From: Singulisphaera sp. GP187
GTDB lineage: Bacteria; Planctomycetota; Phycisphaerae; Phycisphaerales; SM1A02
NCBI GenBank assembly: GCA_945862215.1
Contig: CAMAXY010000013.1
Location: 1 to 55,745, forward strand
DNA: 55,745 nucleotides
Direction: 5' to 3'
Part shown: positions 17,906 through 26,551 of the stretch, one piece after another
How the letters are laid out: the number at the start of each line of letters is the position of its first letter
Position numbering within the stretch: the stretch's first letter is position 1
The notes under the pieces: generated by a model
Told to the model about the DNA's origin: nothing
Databases searched by the model: none
Seen by the model: only the letters and a program-made list of their open reading frames with translations
Made by a program: the position numbers and the translations under genes

Positions 17906-18618
17906 TGAAGGTGCGCGTGATCCTGTGCATCGTCGGCGCATTGCTCGTGCATCTCGCCGTCATTTGTTTCGGCGGCATTCTCTTTCTTGACGACGAGAAC
18001 AGCCACGCGAGTCATCAGAATATTGAGCTCTTGTCCGAAGATGTTGAGAAGGAAAAAGTCGAAGAAGAAGTCAAAGAAAAAGTCGAAGAACTCAAAGCGG
18101 AATCCGAAGCACCGCCCGATCCAAACCAAGCTCTCCAAAGTGTCGATTCTCCAGTCGCAAGTGATGATGCTCCTGCTCTCGATGCGGCGAGCCTGAGCGC
18201 AATCGAACAAGTACTCAACGGAACTGGCGGAGGTGGCGCCGGAGATTTCGGTGGAGGACTTTCCCTAGCATCAGGTGGGCGAATCGGCGGAACTGGAAAA
18301 GCCGGCGCAGATGATCAGGAATTTCAAGGAGCATTCAGTCTCTCTGAAATTGATCAAAGGCCACGCGCGATCCATCAAGTTGCTGGTGCATTTCCCGCAG
18401 ATATGCGTGCGAAGAATATCGACGGCGTCGTCACTTTGATCTTCATCGTCGATGAAACTGGCCGAGTCATTAATCCTCGAGTTGAAAAATCATCACACCC
18501 AGAATTTGATGCGCCAGCTCTAGAAGCTGTCCGTCAATGGAAGTTTGAACCTGCAATTAAAGGCGGACAGCGCGTCAGCTGCCGTATGAGAGTCCCCATT
18601 CGTTTTCAAGCGAAATAA
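17902..18618 (+). CDS. tonB: TonB-like energy transducer
   Basis: A 238-residue TonB-family protein: an N-terminal membrane anchor (VRVILCIVGALLVHLAVICF), a Glu/Lys-rich charged segment (about residues 48-75) in place of the usual Pro-Glu/Pro-Lys repeats, a Gly-rich stretch (about 110-145), and a C-terminal TonB domain with GVVTLIFIVDETGRVINPRV and VRQWKFEPAIKGGQ. It would span the periplasm and engage the TonB box of an outer-membrane receptor, plausibly the one at 23394-26432. It starts inside the ExbD stop and is followed after 4 bp by a TPR protein gene, as in TonB2-type operons. Confidence 0.9.
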   Translation: MMKVRVILCIVGALLVHLAVICFGGILFLDDENSHASHQNIELLSEDVEKEKVEEEVKEKVEELKAESEAPPDPNQALQSVDSPVASDDAPALDAASLSAIEQVLNGTGGGGAGDFGGGLSLASGGRIGGTGKAGADDQEFQGAFSLSEIDQRPRAIHQVAGAFPADMRAKNIDGVVTLIFIVDETGRVINPRVEKSSHPEFDAPALEAVRQWKFEPAIKGGQRVSCRMRVPIRFQAK

Positions 18619-18622
18619 AGTT

Positions 18623-20026
18623 ATGCGAATCACATCAACCATTATCGTGGCTCTCTTCTGTATCAACACCTCTTCCAATTTGGCGCATACGAAGGGAGAT
18701 TCTGCACCTGGTCCTTCAATGCAGATTGCTCAACCTGACTTGTCCATCATCTGGAATGATCCTGGTTTTCAGAAATCATTTATTGGCGGATATGGAATCA
18801 ATCCAGACATCGAGCCTCGTGTTTCTCAAGACGATATGGCGTTGCTCGAACTTGTGCGGCAACTGATGGCCGATGAACTGCCCGCTGCCGAAGCATTACT
18901 GAAAGATTCCGTCAAGCTCGATTCATCTGCGACGCTCGATCTCACTCTCGGCGGCGCGCTTTTTCAACAAGACAAGATGGATGATGCGTTGGTCAATTAT
19001 CGCAACGCAGTCGCAAAGTTTCCAAATTTTCGCCGTGCGTATCGAAGCATTGGCTTGATCTGCACTCGCAAGAGTCAATTCGAAAGTGCGATTTCGGCAT
19101 TCAACAAGATGATCGAACTTGGCGGAGCAGATGCATACACATACGGATTGCTGGGATATTGTCACTCTGCTCGACAGGACTATCAACCTGCGGAGGCGGC
19201 TTATCGCAACGCGCTGCTTCTACAACCGGAAAATGTTGAATGGCGACTCGGCCTCACTCGTTCTGTCTTCAAGCAAGCGAAATATGAGGACGCTGCAAGT
19301 TTGTTGGATGTGCTGATCACCACCTTCCCGGACAAAGCGGACTTCTGGCTCTTGCAAGCCCATACATACTTGGGACTCAAACAACCAATCAAAGCTGCGG
19401 TCAATCTGGAAGCGCTTGACTCCATCGGCAAGTCAACCGTCGACAGTCTTTACACGCTTGGAGACATTTATATTTCTGAAGGACTTCATGATCTCGCTCT
19501 CAGCGCTTTCGATCGCGCAATCACCAAAAATCCAGCACAAAGCGTGTCGCGACCAATGCGATCAACAGAAATGCTTGCGGCTCGCGGTGGCTTATTGCAA
19601 GCGAAAACTCTTCTCGCTCACGTGAAATCCAATTGGAACGAATCGCTCAATGATGTCGACAAACGCAAATTGCTCAAATTGCAAGCCAGATTGGCGATGA
19701 GCAGCGGCGCAGGTGATGATGAAACGGCTGCCGCACTCGAAGAAGTTATTCAGCTCGATCCCCTCGATGGGGAAGCTCTTATGTTGCTCGGACAGCACTA
19801 CAACCGATCCGGCAAGCCCGATCAATCGATCTTGTACTACGAACGGGCGGCGCGAATTGATGCGTTTGCAGCAAATGCGAAAGTGAAAATCGCACAAGTA
19901 TTTGTTGGTCAGAGCCGATTCAGCGAAGCGCTCCCCCTGCTTCGAGAAGCTCAATCTTTAAAACCGCGCGAAGACATTGCCAGATACATCGAACAAGTCG
20001 AACGTGCGTCTAAAAGCAAGCGTTGA
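18623..20026 (+). CDS. Exported TPR-repeat protein of TonB operon
   Basis: A 467-residue protein with a signal peptide (MRITSTIIVALFCINTSSNLAHT) and a tandem array of tetratricopeptide-like helix pairs over most of its length (for example LGGALFQQDKMDDALVNYR, LGYCHSARQDYQPAEAAYR, LGQHYNRSGKPDQSILYYER). A periplasmic TPR protein after TonB is part of known TonB2-type operons. It probably acts as a protein-protein scaffold around the TonB complex; the partner is not known. It is the last gene before a 268-bp intergenic region. Confidence 0.85.
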   Translation: MRITSTIIVALFCINTSSNLAHTKGDSAPGPSMQIAQPDLSIIWNDPGFQKSFIGGYGINPDIEPRVSQDDMALLELVRQLMADELPAAEALLKDSVKLDSSATLDLTLGGALFQQDKMDDALVNYRNAVAKFPNFRRAYRSIGLICTRKSQFESAISAFNKMIELGGADAYTYGLLGYCHSARQDYQPAEAAYRNALLLQPENVEWRLGLTRSVFKQAKYEDAASLLDVLITTFPDKADFWLLQAHTYLGLKQPIKAAVNLEALDSIGKSTVDSLYTLGDIYISEGLHDLALSAFDRAITKNPAQSVSRPMRSTEMLAARGGLLQAKTLLAHVKSNWNESLNDVDKRKLLKLQARLAMSSGAGDDETAAALEEVIQLDPLDGEALMLLGQHYNRSGKPDQSILYYERAARIDAFAANAKVKIAQVFVGQSRFSEALPLLREAQSLKPREDIARYIEQVERASKSKR

Positions 20027-20294
20027 TCAATTCTAAACGCTTTCTTTGCACAAACTGAACACATGACAATGTTTGTTCAATCACAATTGTGTCCATGCGG
20101 CAGAACCATGTTCACACACTCTTAACCATAAAAACACTTGTATTCAAGCAATTGAGAAGTAGTGTGTTTGTATCAGTACTCAAGAATGTTTTGAGCATTG
20201 AAAGAACAAGTTGTCTCAACTTGTTCTGAGCAGATCGTCGTTCGATTCTGCTGGTACATGGCTTCGAAATTCAATCCAGAAAGGTTTGCTCACA
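20027..20294. other. Palindrome-rich intergenic region before dockerin protein gene
   Basis: No gene is seen here. The stretch is AT-rich and holds several inverted repeats: TGAACA/TGTTCA around 20056-20079, the 10-bp palindrome CACAATTGTG at 20082-20091, and a perfect 11-bp inverted repeat at 20203-20227 listed separately. It probably contains the promoter of the secreted-protein gene at 20295 and operator sites; no convincing -35/-10 pair could be picked by eye. Confidence 0.5.
20203..20227. promoter_or_regulatory. Perfect 11-bp inverted repeat, likely operator or 5'UTR hairpin
   Basis: AGAACAAGTTG and CAACTTGTTCT face each other across a 3-nt spacer (TCT), 67 bp before ATG 20295. No T-run follows, so it is not an intrinsic terminator. 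A dimeric repressor/activator site or an mRNA stem-loop are both possible. Confidence 0.55.
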
Positions 20295-22019
20295 ATGAAG
20301 ACTCGCACGCTTTGCAAAACAGTCGCCGCGACCATAGGCGCATCTATGATTTCTCTCTCGGCGAATTCTGCGGAAATTTTAGTTACCGCTGATATCGCAA
20401 CATCAACCACTTGGACCAAAAACAACACATACAACCTGCAAGGTCAGCGCTACATCCTCCCAGGCGCCACGTTGACGATCGAAGCAGGAACCGTCGTCGC
20501 CAGCGATGTTGGTGGATCACTCGCCGTGACCCGAGACGCAAGAATCGATTGCGTTGGAACAAAACTAGAACCAGTTATCTTCACATCGAAGCAAGATGTT
20601 GCGACATGGACTGCAGGAAATCCAAAGACTGGAACGTGGCGCGCAGTGGCGAATGAATGGGGAAACGTCACAGTCATGGGTAACGGATTCATCGGCAAGT
20701 ATGGTGCTGGTGCGGTGACCACGAATACGGCTTCTCCAAATTCGGGCAACTATGCAAATATGGAAGGGCTGACCGCAAGCGGATCCAGTGACACTCGAAC
20801 GTTCTATGGTGGTGGAAACGATCTCGACAACAGCGGTCGATTTGAATACGTATCTCTTCGCTATGGCGGCAAGGTTGTGGGACTTGGAAATGAACTCAAC
20901 GGCCTTTCGCTTGGAGGAATCGGCAAAGAAACAAAAATCGACCACATCGAAATCATGAACAATGTCGATGACGGCATCGAGATCTGGGGTGGATGTGTTG
21001 ACTTGAAATATGTCACTATTTGGAACATCGGAGACGATTCACTCGACGTCGATCATGGATGGCGCGGTAAAATTCAGTTCGGATTGATCGTGGCTGGATA
21101 TTCGATTGCAGGCGCTGCATCTGGATCCGGTTTTTGTGATTCGCTTGTTGAAATGGACGGCGCCGCGAAAAGTGATGCACAACCAGTCACCACGGCTTGC
21201 TTCTATAACATGACACTCATTGGCCAACCTCTGAGTGGAAAGGCAGGAACCAAATGGCGCGACAACGCTCGAGCACAGTTCAACAATTGCATCTTCATGG
21301 ACATTGGAAAAGAAGTGGTCAAGAATGACAACACTGACGGAGAAGCAACGGACGGTCAAACTGGTTATGGCTATAACGGAACCCTTACTTTTGCTGACAC
21401 GTGGACGACGAATTACAACGTCTATTCAACAGTCAACCCGTATTCAAATCCTGCGTCCGCATACACAGCACAGCGAGCAGGAAAACTGATTCAGTACACG
21501 GACAGTGTTTTTTATAACAATGTGAATTCTGCTGCATACACCGAAGCAAACGCTCGTGGTGTATTTGCCGCTGCCAATAACAATGTGCTGGCAGTCGCAG
21601 GTTCGTCTCCAATCGCAAGTATCACCCGTGGGCCAAATGTGATCTCTGGAACTGTCGTTGTGCAACCAGTGATTTCATTGGATCCTCGCGCAACAAATGC
21701 AGCTGCAACAAGCGTCTCCGCCCCGATTTCCGATCCCTTTTTTACCACTGCCCAATACCGAGGAGCCTTCGGACCAAACGAAAATTGGCTCTGTGGATGG
21801 ACCGCAGCGGATGCATTCGGAATGAGCGTTCCACCTCCAACTGGCTGCGCTTCTTCTTGCCCAGCTGACATCAACTTGGACGGCATTGTCAACGGAACCG
21901 ATCTTGCTGGAATCTTGAGTGGATGGGGATCAAGTGGCTCATCAGACATCAACTCCGACGGAACAACCAATGGCGTAGACCTGGCCACCCTGCTCAGCGG
22001 TTGGGGCAACTGCATCTAA
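20295..22019 (+). CDS. Secreted protein with C-terminal dockerin-like repeats
   Basis: A 574-residue exported protein. ATG 20295 is chosen because AGAAAGG lies upstream and a signal peptide follows directly (MKTRTLCKTVAATIGASMISLSANSA). The central part is Gly/Asn/Asp-rich and beta-strand dominated, resembling repeat-rich surface proteins (right-handed beta-helix type). The C-terminus has two calcium-loop dockerin/EF-hand-like repeats (DINLDGIVNGTDLAGILSGWG and DINSDGTTNGVDLATLLSGWG), as is common in Phycisphaerae secreted proteins. Two Cys pairs (PTGCASSCP) precede them. Function unknown; its place between the TonB operon and the TonB-dependent receptor suggests a partner at the cell surface. 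Conservation with TonB-linked loci is unchecked. Confidence 0.8.
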   Translation: MKTRTLCKTVAATIGASMISLSANSAEILVTADIATSTTWTKNNTYNLQGQRYILPGATLTIEAGTVVASDVGGSLAVTRDARIDCVGTKLEPVIFTSKQDVATWTAGNPKTGTWRAVANEWGNVTVMGNGFIGKYGAGAVTTNTASPNSGNYANMEGLTASGSSDTRTFYGGGNDLDNSGRFEYVSLRYGGKVVGLGNELNGLSLGGIGKETKIDHIEIMNNVDDGIEIWGGCVDLKYVTIWNIGDDSLDVDHGWRGKIQFGLIVAGYSIAGAASGSGFCDSLVEMDGAAKSDAQPVTTACFYNMTLIGQPLSGKAGTKWRDNARAQFNNCIFMDIGKEVVKNDNTDGEATDGQTGYGYNGTLTFADTWTTNYNVYSTVNPYSNPASAYTAQRAGKLIQYTDSVFYNNVNSAAYTEANARGVFAAANNNVLAVAGSSPIASITRGPNVISGTVVVQPVISLDPRATNAAATSVSAPISDPFFTTAQYRGAFGPNENWLCGWTAADAFGMSVPPPTGCASSCPADINLDGIVNGTDLAGILSGWGSSGSSDINSDGTTNGVDLATLLSGWGNCI

Positions 22020-22069
22020 GTCATCAGTCGAGTGCAACTCGAATACTGTCACAAGTTTGGATTGAATCG

Positions 22070-22120
22070 GAGCGTCTGGTGTTTGAGACATTCTCGGCAT
22101 CAGACGCTCTTTTCTTTTTT
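22070..22120 (+). terminator. Rho-independent terminator after dockerin protein gene
   Basis: A perfect 9-bp stem (GAGCGTCTG / CAGACGCTC) with a 22-nt loop is followed by TTTTCTTTTTT. It lies 50 bp after the stop at 22019 and just before the AGGG ribosome binding site of the next gene. It separates the TonB/dockerin region from the receptor unit. Confidence 0.85.
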
Positions 22121-22131
22121 AGGGATTCACA

Positions 22132-23400
22132 ATGAGATTTACCTCGAAACAAACAACTATCGCACTGATCACGCAGCTCATCATCTTCATTGGGCAATCA
22201 GGTTGCGCCAACGAAAGTACGAATCCGAAAAGCGAGAGCGTTCTCAAGCAGCAGCCGGAGATGCCAGCAATACAAACCCCTGCGTCGCCTCCTCTAGCGA
22301 ATTTGTCCCGAGATGATTTGCTCGATTTGGCTTTTCAGATATCAACCAGCATCCCCATTGAACCGTTCGCCAGCGATCGTGCGCGAATGCAAGCGCTGGT
22401 GTCACAAGCCTGCATCAAGAATGGTTCTCTGATTCAAGCAATTCAATACGCATCAAGAATTGAAGGGTGGCGCCAAGGAGAATTGTTTGCACTGATTGGG
22501 CAGCAATACGCCACTGCAAATGAGACACAACGTGCTCGTGACTTTGCAGCAAGAGCAATGGAAGTCGCTACAAACGAAATTGACTGGCGACGTGAGCGAA
22601 TCGTAATTGAGACTGCCAAAATCTATTTACAGCTTGGTGACTCCGGGAAGGCCTCTGCTCTGGTGGAAGGAGTAACACAAGCGGAACTTGGCAAGCTCGA
22701 AACCGCACGAACTGCCATCGTGCTGCAATCGCAACTTGACAATCAGGCAGATATGTTTGACAAGGCTCTCGCCACAAAGAATTTCGATCTTGTCCGTGGT
22801 GCGATCGAGGGCTATCTGGTGTGGCTTGATCGCGTTTCGGAAGATGAGATTCGAACAACTCGTGCTTTGAAAGTAATCGATGATGCGCTTCCTGGACTTC
22901 CAGTTGATCTTCAGGTGAAATATGGAATCGATTTTGCAGACCATCTGCATAAAAACCTCAAGCGTGACCTTGCGATATTGAAGTTAGATAAAGCAACAGA
23001 AATATTTTCAGCAACGACTTTTTTACCAGAAGATGTTGCTCCACTTGGAGCCATGATTGCTCGGGCGCGTATACGAATGGGAGACGAAAAAAGTGCTCGA
23101 CTGTTTTTGCAGCGCTTTTATTCGGAACATTCCACTCGACGCGAAGGAATCGTGAATCTTCGTCGTGCAACATCACTTCGGGCTTTGGCTGAAGGGTTTT
23201 GCGAACTCGGCGACCGTGACGATGCGATTGCGTGCTACACCTGGGCACTCGAAGAAGGGACAATCAATCCCAACGCTCGCCCCCGTGCTGAAGATCTTGG
23301 CGCGACATGTATTTCGATGGCAGAGTGTGGAGTTTCGCTGACTCCAGAGCTAAAACATCAAATTGACACCATTCGAAGTTCGTTGACGTATCCATGGTGA
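22132..23400 (+). CDS. Exported helical-repeat protein upstream of TonB-dependent receptor
   Basis: A 422-residue protein not recognised by name. It has a signal sequence (TIALITQLIIFIGQSGC), where the Cys could be a lipid-attachment site although the -3 residue (Gln) makes the lipobox weak. The rest is alpha-helical with TPR-like pairs (ALVSQACIKNGSLIQAIQYA, LFALIGQQYATANETQRARD). Its stop overlaps the receptor start by 7 bp, so the two are co-translated. A periplasmic scaffold or chaperone for the receptor is possible, but that is inference from coupling only. Confidence 0.7.
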   Translation: MRFTSKQTTIALITQLIIFIGQSGCANESTNPKSESVLKQQPEMPAIQTPASPPLANLSRDDLLDLAFQISTSIPIEPFASDRARMQALVSQACIKNGSLIQAIQYASRIEGWRQGELFALIGQQYATANETQRARDFAARAMEVATNEIDWRRERIVIETAKIYLQLGDSGKASALVEGVTQAELGKLETARTAIVLQSQLDNQADMFDKALATKNFDLVRGAIEGYLVWLDRVSEDEIRTTRALKVIDDALPGLPVDLQVKYGIDFADHLHKNLKRDLAILKLDKATEIFSATTFLPEDVAPLGAMIARARIRMGDEKSARLFLQRFYSEHSTRREGIVNLRRATSLRALAEGFCELGDRDDAIACYTWALEEGTINPNARPRAEDLGATCISMAECGVSLTPELKHQIDTIRSSLTYPW

Positions 23401-26400
23401 ATTCGAATCAAACGAATTTCGTTTTGTTTCTTGTTGTTTGCCTTCTGACGTGCTTTGCTCAGGCGCAATCAACAGCGAGTGGCTCTATTCGCGGAGTCGT
23501 ATACGACAAAGAATTTGAGACTCCAATTCGCGGCGTTGCCGTCATGGTTTTAGGCTTGAAGTCACGGGCAACGACCAACGAAAACGGCTCGTATGTCTTG
23601 CCGAACCTTCCTGTCGGGGCATACACGCTGGTCATTACGAAAGAGGGCTATGTTCGAGAGGTCAAGGCGAATGTCCAAGTTAAATCCGGTGAACTTATCG
23701 ATACCGATGTGTATATGGCTGGTGAATTTGAAGACATGGATGAATTCGTAGTTCAAGATATTGAACTTGGAGGTGATGTAAAAGAAGAACAGCAGATGGT
23801 TGAGCCCATCGATCTGGAAGCCATCACATTCATACCAACTCTTGAACTTCAACTTCGACTCGAGAGTCCGCAAATGCTTGACTCCGTCGGAGTTGAAATG
23901 ATAAATCGCTCTGGCGCAGCTGATGCTGCTGCAGTTCTGCTGTTGGTTCCAGGAGCAAGTCTCCAAGATGGAAAGTACGCAGTTATCCGAGGGCTTCCGG
24001 ACCGATATGTCAGCACGCTTCTTGACGGTGTTCGACTTCCCAGTGCCGATCCAAACAAACGAGCTGTGAAGCTTGATCAATTTCCAAGTGCGGTCATTGA
24101 AAGCATTCAAGTCAGCAAGACTTTTACTCCAGATCAGCAGGGAGACGCTTCGGGTGGAGCGGTCAATATCATTTTGAAAGATATTCCCGACGAAGGCTTC
24201 TTGCAATTCAAATCACAGGTCGGCTTTAATTCTCAGGTGAAAAATGGAAGCTTTCTCACATACCCAGGTGGATCACTTGGGTTATTCGGAGAAAATAATG
24301 TTCTTTCATCGCATCCTGAATTGGAAGGACAATCGTGGCCAAACAACCCAACAGGAACGACGACTGGGGATGCGCCTCTCATCTATAAATGGTCGGTCGC
24401 AGGTGGAAACACTTGGGAGTTTGACGAGGGCACGAAGTTTGGCGCTTTCGGAAATTTTTTCTATGACCAAGATGCTTCATACTTCGACAACGGGGTCTTG
24501 AACTCTCTCGAACAAGCTGGAGTAGGCACTCCACTCGTTCCAGAGCAATTTGGTACTGGGGATAATTTCAAAACTCAACTCTTCGACGTGACACAAGGAA
24601 CACAATCGGTCCAATGGGGAGGAATGGGAATTTTGGGACTTGAAACCGAGAACAATAAACTCGCAGCAAAATTTTTGTACACACAACTCTCTGAGAATCA
24701 AGCCGTCTTACTGGTCGATACACGGGGAAAAGATTTTTACTTCCCTGGATACAACCCAAATGACCTAACAGGAATCGGTCATGATCAACCGGAAGCGGCG
24801 CCATACAACCGTCTTGAAACTCTGGATTACAGCCAATTAGGAACTCAATCGATCATTTTGAGCGGTGAACACTCGCTTGCGTTTCTTGGATTTGGTGATG
24901 GCGAAGAGGGTTCAGCCGATGTTTTTGGAGCGCCTGTTTTTGATTGGAGATTCTCTCTCAGTCAGGCAACAGAAAATCAACCAGACCAAACGCAGTTTGC
25001 CGCCTATTGGGTGCCGCCATTCGAAGTCGTTCCTGGAGTTGTTTTGCCCGAGCAATGGATTCAATATCCACCAGCGCAAAGCGCGTTTGTCGGGTGGGTT
25101 CAGCACATCAATTATTACAACGAAGAGAACAGCACGCAAGGCGCAACGAATTTGAAGTTACCGTTTACACAATGGAATGATCGTGAGGGGTATGTCAAAG
25201 CTGGTGCGTTTGCGGACTCTGTCAGTCGTTCGTACACACAGGACACATTCAGCAACAATGGCGATCCGAATTCGTCATACTCAAGCCCGTTCAATCAACC
25301 GTGGAGCGCAGTCTTCCCAAGCCAAGATCACCCCATCTATCAATCAACAACCGATATTTCTTATGACGGTGCCCAAGATATTATGGCGTACTACGGAATG
25401 GTTGATATGCCGATCAACGAAACGATGAGCATTGTGACGGGGGTCCGATACGAAACGACACAAATGTCAACAACTGTGATCCCTGATAAAAACGCCAACT
25501 GGATCAATGTACAAAATCAAACAGTACAAAACTTCGACGGCCCAAATGAATGGGATGCGAATTTTACAGACGATCGCATCTTGCCAATGATTGGGTGGAA
25601 CTGGGACATCCAAGATGATCTCGTTCTTCGAACAGCATTCGCCCAGACTTTGGCGCGTCCTAATTTTTTCGAGTTGGTTCCAGTGATTCAATACGAATAC
25701 ATCGGTGGACCAATCTTCATTGGCAACCCTGATTTACAGATGAGTTCGCTGAATAATTATGACATTCGATTGGACTGGACCCCGCACGAGAAATGGCTCG
25801 TCTCAGGCTCGCTTTTTTATAAAGATATTCAGGATCCAATTCAGTATGTGCAGCGATTCACAGAAGGATTTTCATACACAAGCCCACTCAATTTCCCAGA
25901 GGGTCAATTGTTCGGAGCTGAATTTGAAGCGCGCATCACCCTCGATCCATTATTCGGTGAAGAGTTTGCGGGTCTTGGTCTTGGAACAAACCTCACGGTG
26001 ATGAGTTCGCAAGTCACTCTCTCTGACGCTGACGCGGAAGCATTGGCTATCTATGGCGTCAACGAAACTACACAGCCAATGACTGCAACGCCAGACTTTA
26101 TTTGGAACATCAATGCGACTTATCAATACGAACCATGGGGAACGCAGATAGGGATTTTTTATAATTTGCAGGGGCAATCCCTGATCGCAGCTGCGAATCC
26201 GTATACGACTCTGCTGACGCCAGCAATTTATCAGCTGTCCTATGGCACTCTCAACTTCACGTGTTCTCAGGAAATTATTGAAGGTCTCCGTTTTTCTGTT
26301 GCAGCAAAGAACATTTTGAATCCAGAAATTCAAACCCAGTACCAAACAACAGAAGGAATAACTGGCCTTCAGTCCTCATACACTGCTGGAATCGACTTTT

Positions 26401-26432
26401 CGATTGGGCTGACGTACCAAATTACTTTCTAA
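23394..26432 (+). CDS. TonB-dependent outer-membrane receptor
   Basis: A 1012-residue outer-membrane transporter. After a signal peptide (FVLFLVVCLLTCFAQAQ) come a CarboxypepD_reg-like domain (GSIRGVVYDKEFETPIRGVA ... AYTLVITKEGY), a TonB-box-like MDEFVVQD at about residue 115, a plug domain (AADAAAVLLLVPGASLQDG, YAVIRGLPDRYVSTLLDGVR, GDASGGAVNIILKD) and a long C-terminal 22-strand-type barrel ending in an aromatic residue (GLTYQITF). The layout is that of SusC-like or carbohydrate/oligomer TonB-dependent receptors. The substrate is unknown. It shares a transcript with the upstream helical protein, and the TonB operon lies about 3.4 kb upstream. Confidence 0.9.
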   Translation: MVNSNQTNFVLFLVVCLLTCFAQAQSTASGSIRGVVYDKEFETPIRGVAVMVLGLKSRATTNENGSYVLPNLPVGAYTLVITKEGYVREVKANVQVKSGELIDTDVYMAGEFEDMDEFVVQDIELGGDVKEEQQMVEPIDLEAITFIPTLELQLRLESPQMLDSVGVEMINRSGAADAAAVLLLVPGASLQDGKYAVIRGLPDRYVSTLLDGVRLPSADPNKRAVKLDQFPSAVIESIQVSKTFTPDQQGDASGGAVNIILKDIPDEGFLQFKSQVGFNSQVKNGSFLTYPGGSLGLFGENNVLSSHPELEGQSWPNNPTGTTTGDAPLIYKWSVAGGNTWEFDEGTKFGAFGNFFYDQDASYFDNGVLNSLEQAGVGTPLVPEQFGTGDNFKTQLFDVTQGTQSVQWGGMGILGLETENNKLAAKFLYTQLSENQAVLLVDTRGKDFYFPGYNPNDLTGIGHDQPEAAPYNRLETLDYSQLGTQSIILSGEHSLAFLGFGDGEEGSADVFGAPVFDWRFSLSQATENQPDQTQFAAYWVPPFEVVPGVVLPEQWIQYPPAQSAFVGWVQHINYYNEENSTQGATNLKLPFTQWNDREGYVKAGAFADSVSRSYTQDTFSNNGDPNSSYSSPFNQPWSAVFPSQDHPIYQSTTDISYDGAQDIMAYYGMVDMPINETMSIVTGVRYETTQMSTTVIPDKNANWINVQNQTVQNFDGPNEWDANFTDDRILPMIGWNWDIQDDLVLRTAFAQTLARPNFFELVPVIQYEYIGGPIFIGNPDLQMSSLNNYDIRLDWTPHEKWLVSGSLFYKDIQDPIQYVQRFTEGFSYTSPLNFPEGQLFGAEFEARITLDPLFGEEFAGLGLGTNLTVMSSQVTLSDADAEALAIYGVNETTQPMTATPDFIWNINATYQYEPWGTQIGIFYNLQGQSLIAAANPYTTLLTPAIYQLSYGTLNFTCSQEIIEGLRFSVAAKNILNPEIQTQYQTTEGITGLQSSYTAGIDFSIGLTYQITF

Positions 26433-26490
26433 AAATCATGCTTCACCTTGGATTTAAATATCCAATGGGAGGGTGGCACTAAAAAAACTT

Positions 26491-26534
26491 CTGAACTGTT
26501 CCCACACTCGTGCGTAATGAACCAAACAGTTCAG
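26491..26534. promoter_or_regulatory. Perfect 10-bp inverted repeat upstream of htrA
   Basis: CTGAACTGTT (26491-26500) and AACAGTTCAG (26525-26534) are exact reverse complements separated by 24 nt. The downstream arm ends 17 bp before the ATG at 26552 and just before its AAAGGA ribosome binding site. It may be a split operator or an mRNA stem whose opening controls translation of the stress protease. The spacing is unlike CIRCE. Confidence 0.5.
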
Positions 26535-26551
26535 TACGAAAGGATGGGAAT

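Noticed and set aside
26449-26466. TTGGAT/ATCCAA hairpin after the TonB-dependent receptor
   Set aside because: Only a 6-bp AT-rich stem and no adjacent T-run, so not called a terminator.
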